Part shown: piece by piece, positions 54,780-64,000 of the stretch
How the letters are laid out: the number at the start of each line of letters is the position of its first letter
Position numbering within the stretch: the stretch's first letter is position 1
From: Diphasiastrum complanatum
Lineage: Eukaryota > Streptophyta > Lycopodiopsida > Lycopodiales > Lycopodiaceae
DNA length: 64,000 nucleotides
Assembly (NCBI GenBank): GCA_029204225.1
Contig: CM055111.1
Location: forward strand, 26,571,540-26,635,539
Direction: 5' to 3'
Program-made: the position numbers and the translations under genes
The notes under the pieces: generated by a model
The model's database searches: none
What the model saw: the letters and a program-made list of their open reading frames with translations, nothing else
Told to the model about the DNA's origin: nothing

Positions 54780-56001
54780 AATTTGAATCTTCTATATGAC
54801 TTGGAGCTTCTATTTGAAATCTTTCTTGACGTACAAGCATCACCACCAAACTTTACCATGTATCCTTTCTCTATCATTTGACCAATACTTAATAAATTCG
54901 TTGAAAGTGAAGGAATGTAAAGAACACCATCAACTCTTGCTTTTCTATTAGTAGAGAGACAAATAGGAATTGATCCAATACCTTCAATCACACACTCACC
55001 ACCATTGGCCATGCGAATTGGTTGCCTGGCTCCATCACAAGTGACCAAAGGAGTAAAGAACTCCTTGTGACTAGTCATGTGTGAACTAGCTCCACTATTA
55101 ATCCACCATGAATCTTTGTCACCTTCACTTGATATTGGACTTGAAGAACACATCAAAATAGAATCACAACCACCTAGATCCTCATCATTAGTAGTAAAGT
55201 CGATTTGCTTGCTACCTTCATCTCTTTGCTTCTTAAAACATTCATTAGCAAAATGGCCTTTGATTCCACAATAAAAGCATTTCAACTTAGACTTATCTTT
55301 CTTTTTGCCAAAAGAGGAAGTTTCACCTTGATCTTGCCCTTTAGACCACTTGCCTTTGCCTTTTCCCTTGAACTTGCCTTTGATGAACATATCCTCCTCT
55401 TCATAATGAGATGTTGATGTAGATCCACCTCCTCTTGATTGAAGCCTAAACTCCTCATTGACCAAGATCTCTTGAAAATCCACAATACTTGGCAAAGTCT
55501 TTTGAATAGAAAAACTTTGAACAATAATATGATCATCCAACAAACCATTAAGTATAAATTGAACAAGTTCTACCTCCTTAATGCTCTCATCAATACATGC
55601 TAACTCATCATTAAATGCTTTAACCCTCAAAACAAAAGCATGAGTACTCTCTTCCTTCTTTTGCAAACTTTGAAAGATTTGCCTCCTAAGAGTAAGCACT
55701 CTTGATGTAGACTTGGATTCATAAAGCTTCTTCAATGCTTCCCAAGTCATGATGTGCATTTACCAATCTCCTTGAGAAGTTCATTGGTAACATTCATCTT
55801 AATCATGTGTAGAGCCCTTTTGGCCCTCTTATCATACCTCATTTGATCTTGTTGAGTTGCTGGTCTCTCCTCAAGACCTACAACAATATCTAGAACACCA
55901 TTCATCTCAAGAAGTGATTACATCCTCACTTTTCACATTGAATAGTTACTTGAGGTAAGCCTATCATTGCCTTCCAACATGAATCCACCACGCGTAGCCA
56001 T
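54780..56001 (-). pseudogene. Copia gag-protease, second large copy of the main family
   Basis: The gag ATG is at 56001 (MATRGGFMLEGNDRLTSSNY) but the frame is interrupted by stops near 55920 and a gap near 55745. From 55735 to 54780 it is open: LKKLYESKSTSRVLTLRRQI, CFYCGIKGHFANEC (about 55275) and protease WWINSGASSHMTSHKEFF (about 55110), where the catalytic Asp is replaced by Asn. The protein then follows the copy at 41292-43700 closely to the end of the protease (MIEKGYMVKFGGDA) and stops. The long downstream region of that copy is missing. Confidence 0.88.
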
Positions 56002-56598
56002 ATTGCAATGACCTAATATTCTTCTTTCAACCTATTCCAATGCACAAAGCACTCTCTTGAATTTCAACAAATGAACTCAAGAAGAAATCACAAAGATATG
56101 GAACCTCTCAAATCTCTTCTAGCACTTCTAACTAGAAAATCAACACATAGAATAGTGAAATCTTGATCAACATATGATCTACCCTCAATCTAATGATTCT
56201 TGCCACTTCCCAAGATTGAAAAACACTCAAATGAAGTTCGGTAACCTCACAAACTAGAGATCCAATCAAAATTAGGGTTTTTGACAAAATTACAAAAAAT
56301 TGAATAACTCAAATTCTACTTTCTAAAAACTTGATATATCATCTTGTAGCCTCCAATGAGACCTTCCTAATGCACCAAAAATCAGTTAACTCCAATAAAA
56401 CAAGTGTGAAATCGGAATTGATCAAGTATATAAACCTACATTGAGTTTTCACCTACAAAAAATCAATTCTACATATGCAAAAATGGAGATTTTTTAGTAG
56501 AAATCAATCTAGCATGCTCTAGCATTGGTAACTCCTCCAAATCTTTGATGAATGTGGTTGATCCTTTCATAATCTGAAACACAATAGCTCTGATACCA

Positions 56599-58480
56599 TG
56601 AAGATCCAAATCCATGTCCCTGATCAATGGTTACAAAGAGAGCAAACCAACAATCCTGCCAATGTAGAAAAATCAGCATCTACATAAAAAATGAGATGAA
56701 AACTCTAAGAGATATTGATCAAACATGAACCAAGACATAAAATATAGTTGTTGTCTATATAATTATAGTACCCTATTGTATTTCACATGTGTGGAATTGT
56801 GATGCCACGAAATTATTAAATGTTGAATATCAACATAAATATGGCATGATATACTCAAAATTTTTGATATGAGCTGGATAAATATAAATTATGAAGAGGC
56901 CTAAGAAATTTTTTGGGAATATATCTCCTAAGTACTTGCCTTGTATTTAAGGACAAGACCTTTAAAAGGAAAGACATTGCCTTGGATAGCCTTTACTAGG
57001 TCGTCCACACGAAACGACTAGATATGAAAAGACATGTTAAACTAGAGTAATCTTAACTCTTGGTTAAATCCTCCTATGGTATAATTGAACATATACTTAG
57101 TCTAATTGTTAACTAGACCCTTTCACGGGAGCGACACGCCTGTTGTTTTAGAGGTGTGTTTGTTTGTCCCGTAGAACATATATTGATCTCACACTTTAGT
57201 CTTGAGCATCGAGAGAGAAGAGTTTATGCATATGTAAGAGGTTGAAGAAGTGAATAGAGTGCTGAGAGTTATTCTCCTTATCTCTGTTCTCCGCACTGTT
57301 GAGTGTGAGTGATCCTGAGTCTACTAGCAATCTCTAACGCATTACATGAATTACTCTATGATCTGACAGACTCTCTAGTGCATTACAGTCGTTTGTTGTG
57401 TATCCGTAAAGCATGCTCTAAAGAACTATCTTAAAATCATCTTATTCGTTTGTCGCGAATACTTTTTTTTCGGCACTTGAATAACGACTATCTTTGGTAC
57501 AGTCTAGCACGATCATTGAATAAAGCTGTATGTATATATATGAGATGACAGTCCCTGCCTGAAGAATTGAGTCATTGATCTGTGTTCCTAATTGTAATTG
57601 ACATAAGTTTCTAACATGCTCTAAAACTATTCGTGTTCTTTAACCATTAATTTGGACTTAAGTTGTTGAGGGCTTTTGTCTAGAAACGAACAGTTCACGA
57701 ACTCGATTATTGTCTGCACAGCCACAAATACATCAAACATTTCTCAATTATTTGTTAACACCTTAATCAGCCAGAGTGTAGTACTGCTGTACTACTCTGA
57801 TAACATCTCACCTGTAGAACGCATTTCATTCGATTTGATAGAGGCCAGATTGTTGTTCTGAAATTATTAACATTACATTCCCCAAACACAAGTAATACTG
57901 GTTACTTTCTAATGTCTGTCGACAACCAGAATAACACTCAAAACCATTTGTCATAATTGTACCAAATACATAACTTTCTAATGCTGTCCTCTGTGGGAAC
58001 GACATTATTTACTACAAAATCTATATTAACCTTGTTGGTATAGTACGACAGGAACCGAAAATAGCAATAAATGAATATTCTACACATAGAATTGCAAGAT
58101 AACATCATGAGAGTGCACCAATGAGTAGTAGAACCCAAAGAGAACCATGTATAATGATGAAATGAGAGAGAGAAGAGAGAAGGTCCCTTTCTCCACGAGT
58201 TACAACAATATATAACAGGTCCAAACCCTACTTTTTCACTTGGCTTTTCCTCCAACATGAAAAATCCTACTATTTTGGGACTAGATTCAATGTACCCAAA
58301 GTTCAAATTTGAAATTCTCTCAAACTCGACTACCAACTTTTCCACACTTCCAAAAAGCATTTATCGAATGTATTTTAAACTAATATAACTTCAAGAAGTT
58401 TATCTCTAAGTCTAAAATGAGTTTTGGCCTCATATTGACAATTTATTAAAATATGACTAAACTTGTTGAAATCTCTCACA
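56599..58480 (-). mobile_element. 5' LTR of the second copia copy, split by a solo LTR
   Basis: The primer site lies at 56598-56588. LTR sequence runs 56599-56797 and resumes 58051-58480, ending AATCTCTCACA like the intact LTRs. The start lacks about 20 bp compared with the family. A 1253-bp insertion lies between the two parts. No matching 3' LTR was found for this element. Confidence 0.85.
56798..58050. mobile_element. Solo LTR (1253 bp) nested in a copia LTR
   Basis: The inserted block begins TGTGATGCCACG and ends GTACGACA (TG...CA termini). It is flanked by GGAAT (56793-56797) and GGAAC (58051-58055), a 5-bp target duplication with one mismatch. It has no ORF of note; a TATA-like TGTATGTATATATATGAG occurs near 57530. 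Comparison with the unsplit LTR at 44510-44525 fixes both borders. The parent family is not otherwise present in the window; gypsy is likely but not shown. Confidence 0.82.
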
Positions 58481-58748
58481 ACTATCTCCCAAAGTTCCTT
58501 AGCCATTAGGGAGCTTGGCATTTTGCGAGTAAATTTTTTGCGAGTTTTGCGAGTTTCTTTCTTGCCATGCGTCAACACAAAGATAACACATGGTGTGCTC
58601 TCTTTTTTACTACTTCAATATTTATTAATAAGAATTGTAGTTTGGCACATAGTTTAAAATCCCATATTATGAAAGCCCAAAATAATTTTTTTTTTTTGAA
58701 GTTACAAACATTTTTAGCCTTGTGCTACAAAAAGAATTTTTTTTTTGA

Positions 58749-58927
58749 CTGAATCACTTGGCACGCCGGCATGCCAAGTGATTCAGAAAAAAAAAAATTG
58801 GCCCTAGTAGCCCACCACCATAGCACGCCGGCGTGCTATGGAGGTGGGCTGCCAGAGCAAAAAAAGAAATTAATAATAATAAATAAATAAATAAATAAAT
58901 AAATAGATAAATAAATAAATAAATAGA

Positions 58928-58970
<43 letters not shown>

Positions 58971-59028
58971 AAATATATATATATATATATTTGAATCACT
59001 TGGCATGCCAACGTGGCCAAGTGATTCA
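58749..59028. repeat. Three long palindromes flanking an (AAAT)n tract
   Basis: Palindrome 1 (58749-58786): 19-bp arms, one mismatch, centre CACGCCGGCATG. Palindrome 2 (58809-58850): 21-bp arms, one mismatch, centre GCACGCCGGCGTGC. Palindrome 3 (58992-59028): 13-bp exact arms TGAATCACTTGGC/GCCAAGTGATTCA with an 11-base loop. Palindromes 1 and 3 are related copies on either side of the tetranucleotide tract. Confidence 0.88.
58871..58991. repeat. (TAAA)n microsatellite with GATA interruptions and (AT)n end
   Basis: About 100 bp of AAAT/TAAA repeats, interrupted twice by ATAGATAA, ending in about ten AT units. Confidence 0.95.
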
Positions 59029-59049
59029 GTCAATTTTTTTTTTTACACG

Positions 59050-59592
59050 GGCTCCTTGTGGTCCCTTGCGATGGCCCAACGGATCACAAGAAGCCTTCTT
59101 GCGGATCAACCCACCGCAAGGGGCCACAAAGAGGCTCCTTGTGGTCCATTGCGGTCCTTTGGCCCATCACAAGGAGTCTTTATGCGGTCCCTTGCGGTGG
59201 TCTGGACTGCAAGAAGGCTTCTTGTGGTCCCTTGGGGTGGGCTCCTTATGGTCCGTTGAGTTGAACTTAAATCCTAAACTGTGAGGGACCATAAGGAGCC
59301 TTCTTGCGATGGTCTGGACCGCAAGGGACCGCAAGGAGGCTCCTTACCGTCTGTTGCTGTTGCACAAGGGATTGCAAGGAGCCTCCTTGTGGTGGGCTGG
59401 ACCACAAGAAGGGTCTTTGCGGTGCCATGTGCCACTGCAAGGGACCACAGGAGGCTCCTTGCACTCCAGCCCACCACAAGGGACCGCAAGAAGGCTCCTT
59501 GTGGTCTACCCCACCGCAAGAAGACTCCTTGCAATTTCCTATAGTGGCTGGACGGCACGGAACCACAAGGAGCTTTCTCGCGGTTTCTTGCA
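59050..59592. repeat. Array of about twelve 20-bp palindromes (CCRCAAGRAGGCTCCTTGYGG type)
   Basis: Near-perfect palindromes occur at irregular spacing (about 30-60 bp) from 59083 to 59585, for example CACAAGAAGCCTTCTTGCGG, CCACAAAGAGGCTCCTTGTGG-like, CCGCAAGGAGGCTCCTTACC and CCGCAAGAAGGCTCCTTGTG. They are joined by CCTTGCGGTCC/GGACCGCAAGG words. The block is GC-rich in an AT-rich area and has several stop-free frames on both strands, which follow from the repeat composition and do not suggest a gene. Confidence 0.85.
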
Positions 59593-59924
59593 TTCATATC
59601 CCTCTTGGGCTTTACCTAGCCATGGAATGGACCTAGCAAATGCACTAGGCCCTAGCTTCGGACTTGGTCCTCCCAAAAGTCCCAGTGGCATAGATTTGCT
59701 AGCATGCCATGTGCTACGAAATTTTGCAAGCAAGATACCAAGAAAATTCGCAAAACTCACAAATGATTTACTCATAGAATGTCAAAAACCGGCCATTAGC
59801 ATGATTTTCATTTTGAATTTCCATAGATGGTAATTCGATCCATCGAACTTGTCTACCAGTAGACCAGACTTTGATTGAGAATCCGTTAGGAAATTCGAGA
59901 CAAGTATATGCAAATAGTGTGAAG

Positions 59925-60003
59925 AAAATTAAATCACTAAGATCTAATTTGTCCCTTTGATCTTTGGTTACTAATGATAGCAAATCTAGCACCATTAACA
60001 ATG
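59925..60003 (-). mobile_element. LTR end fragment (last about 80 bp), inverted relative to 61557-61637
   Basis: The minus strand reads AATGGTGCTAGATTTGCTAT ... GATTTAATTTTCTTCACA, matching the end of the plus-strand LTR at 61557-61637 almost base for base. It is joined directly to the copia RT fragment at 60004. Confidence 0.85.
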
Positions 60004-60290
60004 TAGTCCCAACCAAAAAGAGTAGCAAGAGAGATGATGACCCGAATGCTTACCATCTTTGCCACAGGTGCAAAGGTCTCATCATAGTCAATACCATGTT
60101 CTTGTAAATATCCTTTAGCCACCAACCTTGCCTTGTGTTTGTTGATTGATCCATCTTGTTTTGTCTTCACCTTGAAGATCCACTTGCATCCAATAGCCTT
60201 CTTGTCCTTAGGAAGTTCCACCAACCTCCATGTGTTGTTCTTCATAAGAGCTTGGTACTCAAGATTGTGGTTATGGGGGAGTAAATGAAG
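60004..60290 (-). pseudogene. Copia RT N-terminal fragment
   Basis: The minus strand encodes [60 protein letters not shown] and [15 protein letters not shown], the conserved start of copia RT. The frame is intact but ends at the junction with an LTR fragment, so the catalytic palm is missing. The codons upstream (to 60398) are not RT. Confidence 0.9.
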
Positions 60291-60979
60291 GTAGAAAATG
60301 TGAAATTGACTCTCCCGATGTGGGCTGCTACTAATTATCAACAAGAACGATCTCAACAATGATGAGAGATGAAAAAGCCAAATAGAATCATAGCTCATGA
60401 GTTAACGACAGCTAAAAATAATTGCATACTCAAACAAATAATGTAATTTGAGTACAATCATCAAAGAGGATTAATAGTTTATGAAACTACTATTGGTCAG
60501 TTCAAAAGTGAAGTTTTGATTCAAAATTTGGTACGATAGAAATGATGTTCGGTCCTTAAGCGTTAGAGACAGCCGTGGTCTAATCAAATTTTGAGGAGTC
60601 AAAGACATTCATGATTTGATCAGACTTAGTGAGCGAACTGAGAAAAGTAATTAGTAGAGTGCAATCAATTGCAACACACACATATCCAAGTTGGACATAA
60701 ATAGTAGAAGGTGTTGCTGATATTATCCCAAATGCTTGTCACAAGAGCATTTGCTCAATATGGAGCATGAACAACAACTCGTGACTTCACAGCTTGTTGG
60801 ATCAAGTAGAGCTATCATCGAATGATCGAAGATAGCTCAAATCCGATAGACATAGTTCATGCACCGAGGAATCATCATATTTACAACACGGTATTAGAGC
60901 ATACAATATTAGAACATTTCTTGTTCCAATACAGAGTAAGCACTTACTAAATTGTTTAGAAGTCATACGATCTACTATT

Positions 60980-61286
60980 TGTGAGAAATTCTCAACCACT
61001 TGACATTTATCATGTCTAGTTCAATTGGTAATTTTGGTCAATATGCATTTTAGACTTAGAGATAAACTTTATGAAGTTGTTTAGGCCTAAGTTTATTTGA
61101 ATTACCATTTTTGGAATGTGAAAGAAGTTGATAGGTCGAGTTTGAACCAATTCAAATAGGTCAATTTAGGTGCATTGAATCTGGTGGAATAGATCTAGAA
61201 CCTTCTAAATGTTGATAAGCTTGGACAAGCACATCCAAATAGGTTGAAGGACCTGTTATATATAGTGTACAAGCGTGGGAAGAGGA

Positions 61287-61320
<34 letters not shown>

Positions 61321-61637
61321 GCTTATGGAAGTGATCTCTTTGGGCTTCTATACTCATTTTTGCATTGTCTTGTTGATATCTTGAATTTTTATCTATAGAA
61401 TGCTATTTTAAGTTGTGTATTGACATCACACGTGTGAAAGGTGCTGTGGTACAACAATTATACTAAGAAACAACAACTTATCATTCTTATGCTATTATTT
61501 CAAGTTCTTATTGAGTTTATAACTTCTATGCAAGTAGATGCTAGATTTCTACATTGTTAATGGTGCTAGATTTGCTATCTTTAGTAACCAAAGACCAAAG
61601 GGACAAATTAGATCTTAGTGATTTGATTTTCTTCACA
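60980..61637 (+). mobile_element. Copia 5' LTR in plus orientation (main family, diverged)
   Basis: Starts TGTGAGAAATTCTC, ends TTTTCTTCACA. It shares TTTTAGACTTAGAGATAAAC (61047), GGTCGAGTTTGA, GCATTGAATCTGG and the palindrome CACACGTGTG (61427-61436) with the 654-bp LTRs, reversed. A TATA-like TTATATATAG lies at 61256-61265, followed by a (CT)n run at 61290-61318 where the other LTRs are GAGA-rich. Confidence 0.85.
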
Positions 61638-61745
61638 TGGTATCACAGCTTTGGTGCAGGTTATTGAAAGAGCAGCCACATTTAGCAAAGGATTTGGAGG
61701 AGTCACCAATTCCAGAGCATGCTAGATTGATTTCTACTTCAACCT
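61638..61745 (+). promoter_or_regulatory. Primer site and leader after the plus-strand LTR
   Basis: TGGTATCACAGC (61638-61649) is a slightly changed initiator-Met primer site. The following leader (AGCAAAGGATTTGGAGGAGT, AGAGCATGCTAGATTGATTT) matches the leader of the intact element at 44280-44200 on the other strand. It breaks off near 61745. Confidence 0.8.
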
Positions 61746-61884
61746 ACTACCATTCTATGTGACAACATGAGCTATATTTCATTTTCACTGAATTCCAGAT
61801 TTCATAGCAGGTCAAAGCACATTGAAATTTAGTACCACTTTATTCAAATTTTTTTTTTCTCAAGACATTTGATCCTCGAATACT

Positions 61885-61990
61885 GCTCCACATCTGAAAT
61901 GGTTGCAAACATAGTCACCAAGGCCCTTTCCCAGATCAAGCATAAAAAACTCTTCAACAGACGAAGCTACTCAAGGCACCAACCATTACC
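61885..61990 (+). pseudogene. Copia 3' coding end and polypurine tract
   Basis: The plus strand reads EMVANIVTKALSQIKHKKLF, the end of copia RNase H (the D-x-x-TKAL motif), followed by a stop and the tract TTAAGGGGGACT. Only this end of the element remains. Confidence 0.65.
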
Positions 61991-62189
61991 TTAAGGGGGA
62001 CTATTGGAGATTAAGCTCACATTTCCTCCTTGGTGTTTCAATTCATTCAAGATTCTTCTAGCACATTCTTGATCCTTGAATTAATCATTGATCTAGGGTT
62101 AGATGCAATCTCTTTAGGTTTTCTGTCTGCTAATCTAACACCTACAAGAATCATAGTTTTATGTTTTGCCATACACTTCTTCTTGTGGA

Positions 62190-62937
62190 ACTCACTTGAA
62201 AAGTGTCCTTTGATGCCACAATAGAAGCATTAGAGCTTTGACCTATCTTTTCTTTGAAGAAGCCTCCTTTTGATCTTGCCCTTTAGACCACTTGCTTTTG
62301 TTTTTTTTTAATTTTTCCTTGACTAACATAGCCTCCTCTCCAACTTGAGATGTTGATGAAGATCCACCTCTTGCTTGAAGCATGTATTCTTCATTGATCA
62401 AGATCTCTTGAAGATCCATCAAACTTAGCAAAGTTCTTTGAATAGAAAGACTTTGTACAATGTTAGCATGAGCATCCAACAATCCATTAAAAATAATTTG
62501 AACAAGCTCTCCTTCCTTAATGCTCTCATCAATGCAAGCCAACTCATCATTCAAAGCTTTTACACTCAAAACAAAAGGATTTGGACTTTCTTCACTATTT
62601 TTCAAAAATTGAAAGATTTGTCTTCTTAGAGTCAACACTCTAGAAGTAGACTTGGATTCATAAAGCTTCTTCAAAGCTTACCAAGCCTCACTTGATGAAG
62701 TACACTTACCAACTTCCTTGAGAAGTTCATTGGTAGCATTCATCTTAATCATATGTAGAGCTCTTTTGGCCCTCTTGTCATACCTCAAATGTTCTTGTTG
62801 TGTTGCTGGCCTCTCCTCCAAACCTACAACAATATACAAAACATCATTCATCTCAAGAAGTGATTGCATCATCACTTTCCATAATGAATAGTTGCTTGTC
62901 TATCATTGCCTTCCAACATGTATCCACTTGATGCCAT
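62190..62937 (-). pseudogene. Copia gag fragment, third large copy of the main family
   Basis: The gag ATG is at 62937 (MASSGYMLEGNDRQATIHYG). Frame 62875-62678 gives LEERPATQQEHLRYDKRAKR. After a stop, frame 62674-62243 gives LYESKSTSRVLTLRRQIFQF and DESIKEGELVQIIFNGLLDA. A Lys-rich linker and a zinc knuckle CFYCGIKGHFSS (near 62220), broken by stops, follow. The protease is absent. The copy is aligned with 43700-42950. Confidence 0.87.
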
Positions 62938-63526
62938 GTTGCAATGTCCTGATCCTTCTCTTCCAACCTATTCCAATGCAGAAAGCACTCTTTTGAAATA
63001 CAACAAATGTTTCCAAAAAGAAAACACAAAGGCATGGAACCTCTCAATTCTCTTCTAGCACTCATATCAAGCAAATCAACACATAAAATAGTAATATCTT
63101 GATCAACCTATGATCTGTCCTCAATCTAATGACTCTTTCCACTTCCTAAGATTGAAACACACTTAGATGAAGTTTAGTAATCTCACAATCTAGGAATCCA
63201 ATCAAAATTAGGGTTTTGACAAAATCACACAAAATTGAATATTCTAATATCTACATGCAATTGCCTAAAATTTCATATGCAATCTTGTAGCCACCACTTA
63301 GGCTTTTCTAATGCATCAAAATTGACCAGATCCAACAAGTGAAGTGTGAAATCAGAATTGATCAAGTATATAAACCTATTTTGAGTTTTGATCTACAAAA
63401 GATCGAATCTACATATGTAAAGAATCTGATTTTTGAGTAGAAGTCAATCTAGCATGCTCTAGCATTGATATCTCCTCCAAATCCTTAATAGATGTGCATG
63501 ATCCTTTCATAACTAGAAACACAAGA

Positions 63527-64000
<474 letters not shown>

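Noticed and set aside
58754-59033. Leu/Ile/Tyr-rich 'membrane' frames on the minus strand
   Set aside because: They translate the TAAA/TATT repeat and palindromes only.
59267-59833. Several 85-175 codon frames on both strands in the palindrome array
   Set aside because: They are open on opposite strands and in multiple frames because of the repeated GC-rich units; protein sequences are just repeats of the same words.

Overview
The window looks like nuclear DNA of a land plant with a large, retrotransposon-loaded genome. It holds plant-type F-box genes, plant Ty1/copia and Ty3/gypsy elements with tRNA-type primer sites, many GA/CA microsatellites, and long AT-rich non-coding stretches. The species cannot be named from the sequence; a fern or other non-flowering lineage is plausible but is only a guess. 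Only two genes look like functional host genes: an intronless F-box/kelch gene (16859-18103, +) and a three-exon F-box/leucine-rich gene (29739-31554, +) resembling Arabidopsis At1g10780.

Layout. 1-2100: copia relic (-). 2106-2705: unrecognised ORF (-). 3564-10530: decayed gypsy element (-) with gag, protease, RT, integrase, an Asp-tRNA-type primer site and one LTR. 10515-12390: copia remnants (-). 12861-13327: gypsy polypurine tract and LTR (+). 13.3-16.2 kb: nothing recognisable. 16.2-18.1 kb: F-box/kelch gene. 19.7-27 kb: several truncated copia pieces and copy A of an unusual conserved ORF family. 28-31.6 kb: microsatellites and the F-box/LRR gene. 32.3-36.4 kb: copia and gypsy fragments. 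36.7-45.2 kb: copy B of the same ORF family, inside an LTR element whose 3' LTR was split by a young 5.48-kb copia element with matching LTRs and a 5-bp target duplication. 45.9-46.9 kb: a 957-bp hAT-type non-autonomous DNA transposon with a perfect 8-bp target duplication. 47.1-47.6 kb: a minisatellite next to a small possible gene. 49-51.4 kb: copia gag and LTR. 53-54.7 kb: decayed gypsy (+). 54.8-58.5 kb: copia copy whose LTR holds a 1.25-kb solo LTR. 58.7-59.6 kb: palindromes and an array of about twelve 20-bp palindromes. 59.9-64 kb: more copies of the main copia family, the last running into a GA microsatellite at the window edge.

One copia family dominates: its gag/protease, leader and LTR recur at 26.3-27.0, 39.5-45.0, 54.8-58.5, 61.0-61.7 and 62.2-64.0 kb, with relatives at 33.7 and 49.1-51.4 kb. 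The best-preserved copy encodes one 802-residue ORF of gag and protease followed by about 290 residues I do not recognise and a compressed reverse-transcriptase scar. It was probably mobilised in trans.

Most promising items for follow-up: the paired ORF family (23.6-26.3 and 37.2-39.1 kb), the long-ORF copia derivative, the palindrome array at 59.05-59.59 kb, and the hAT element. Many open reading frames begin at non-ATG codons. Gene starts below were chosen at true ATG codons where a functional gene is claimed.
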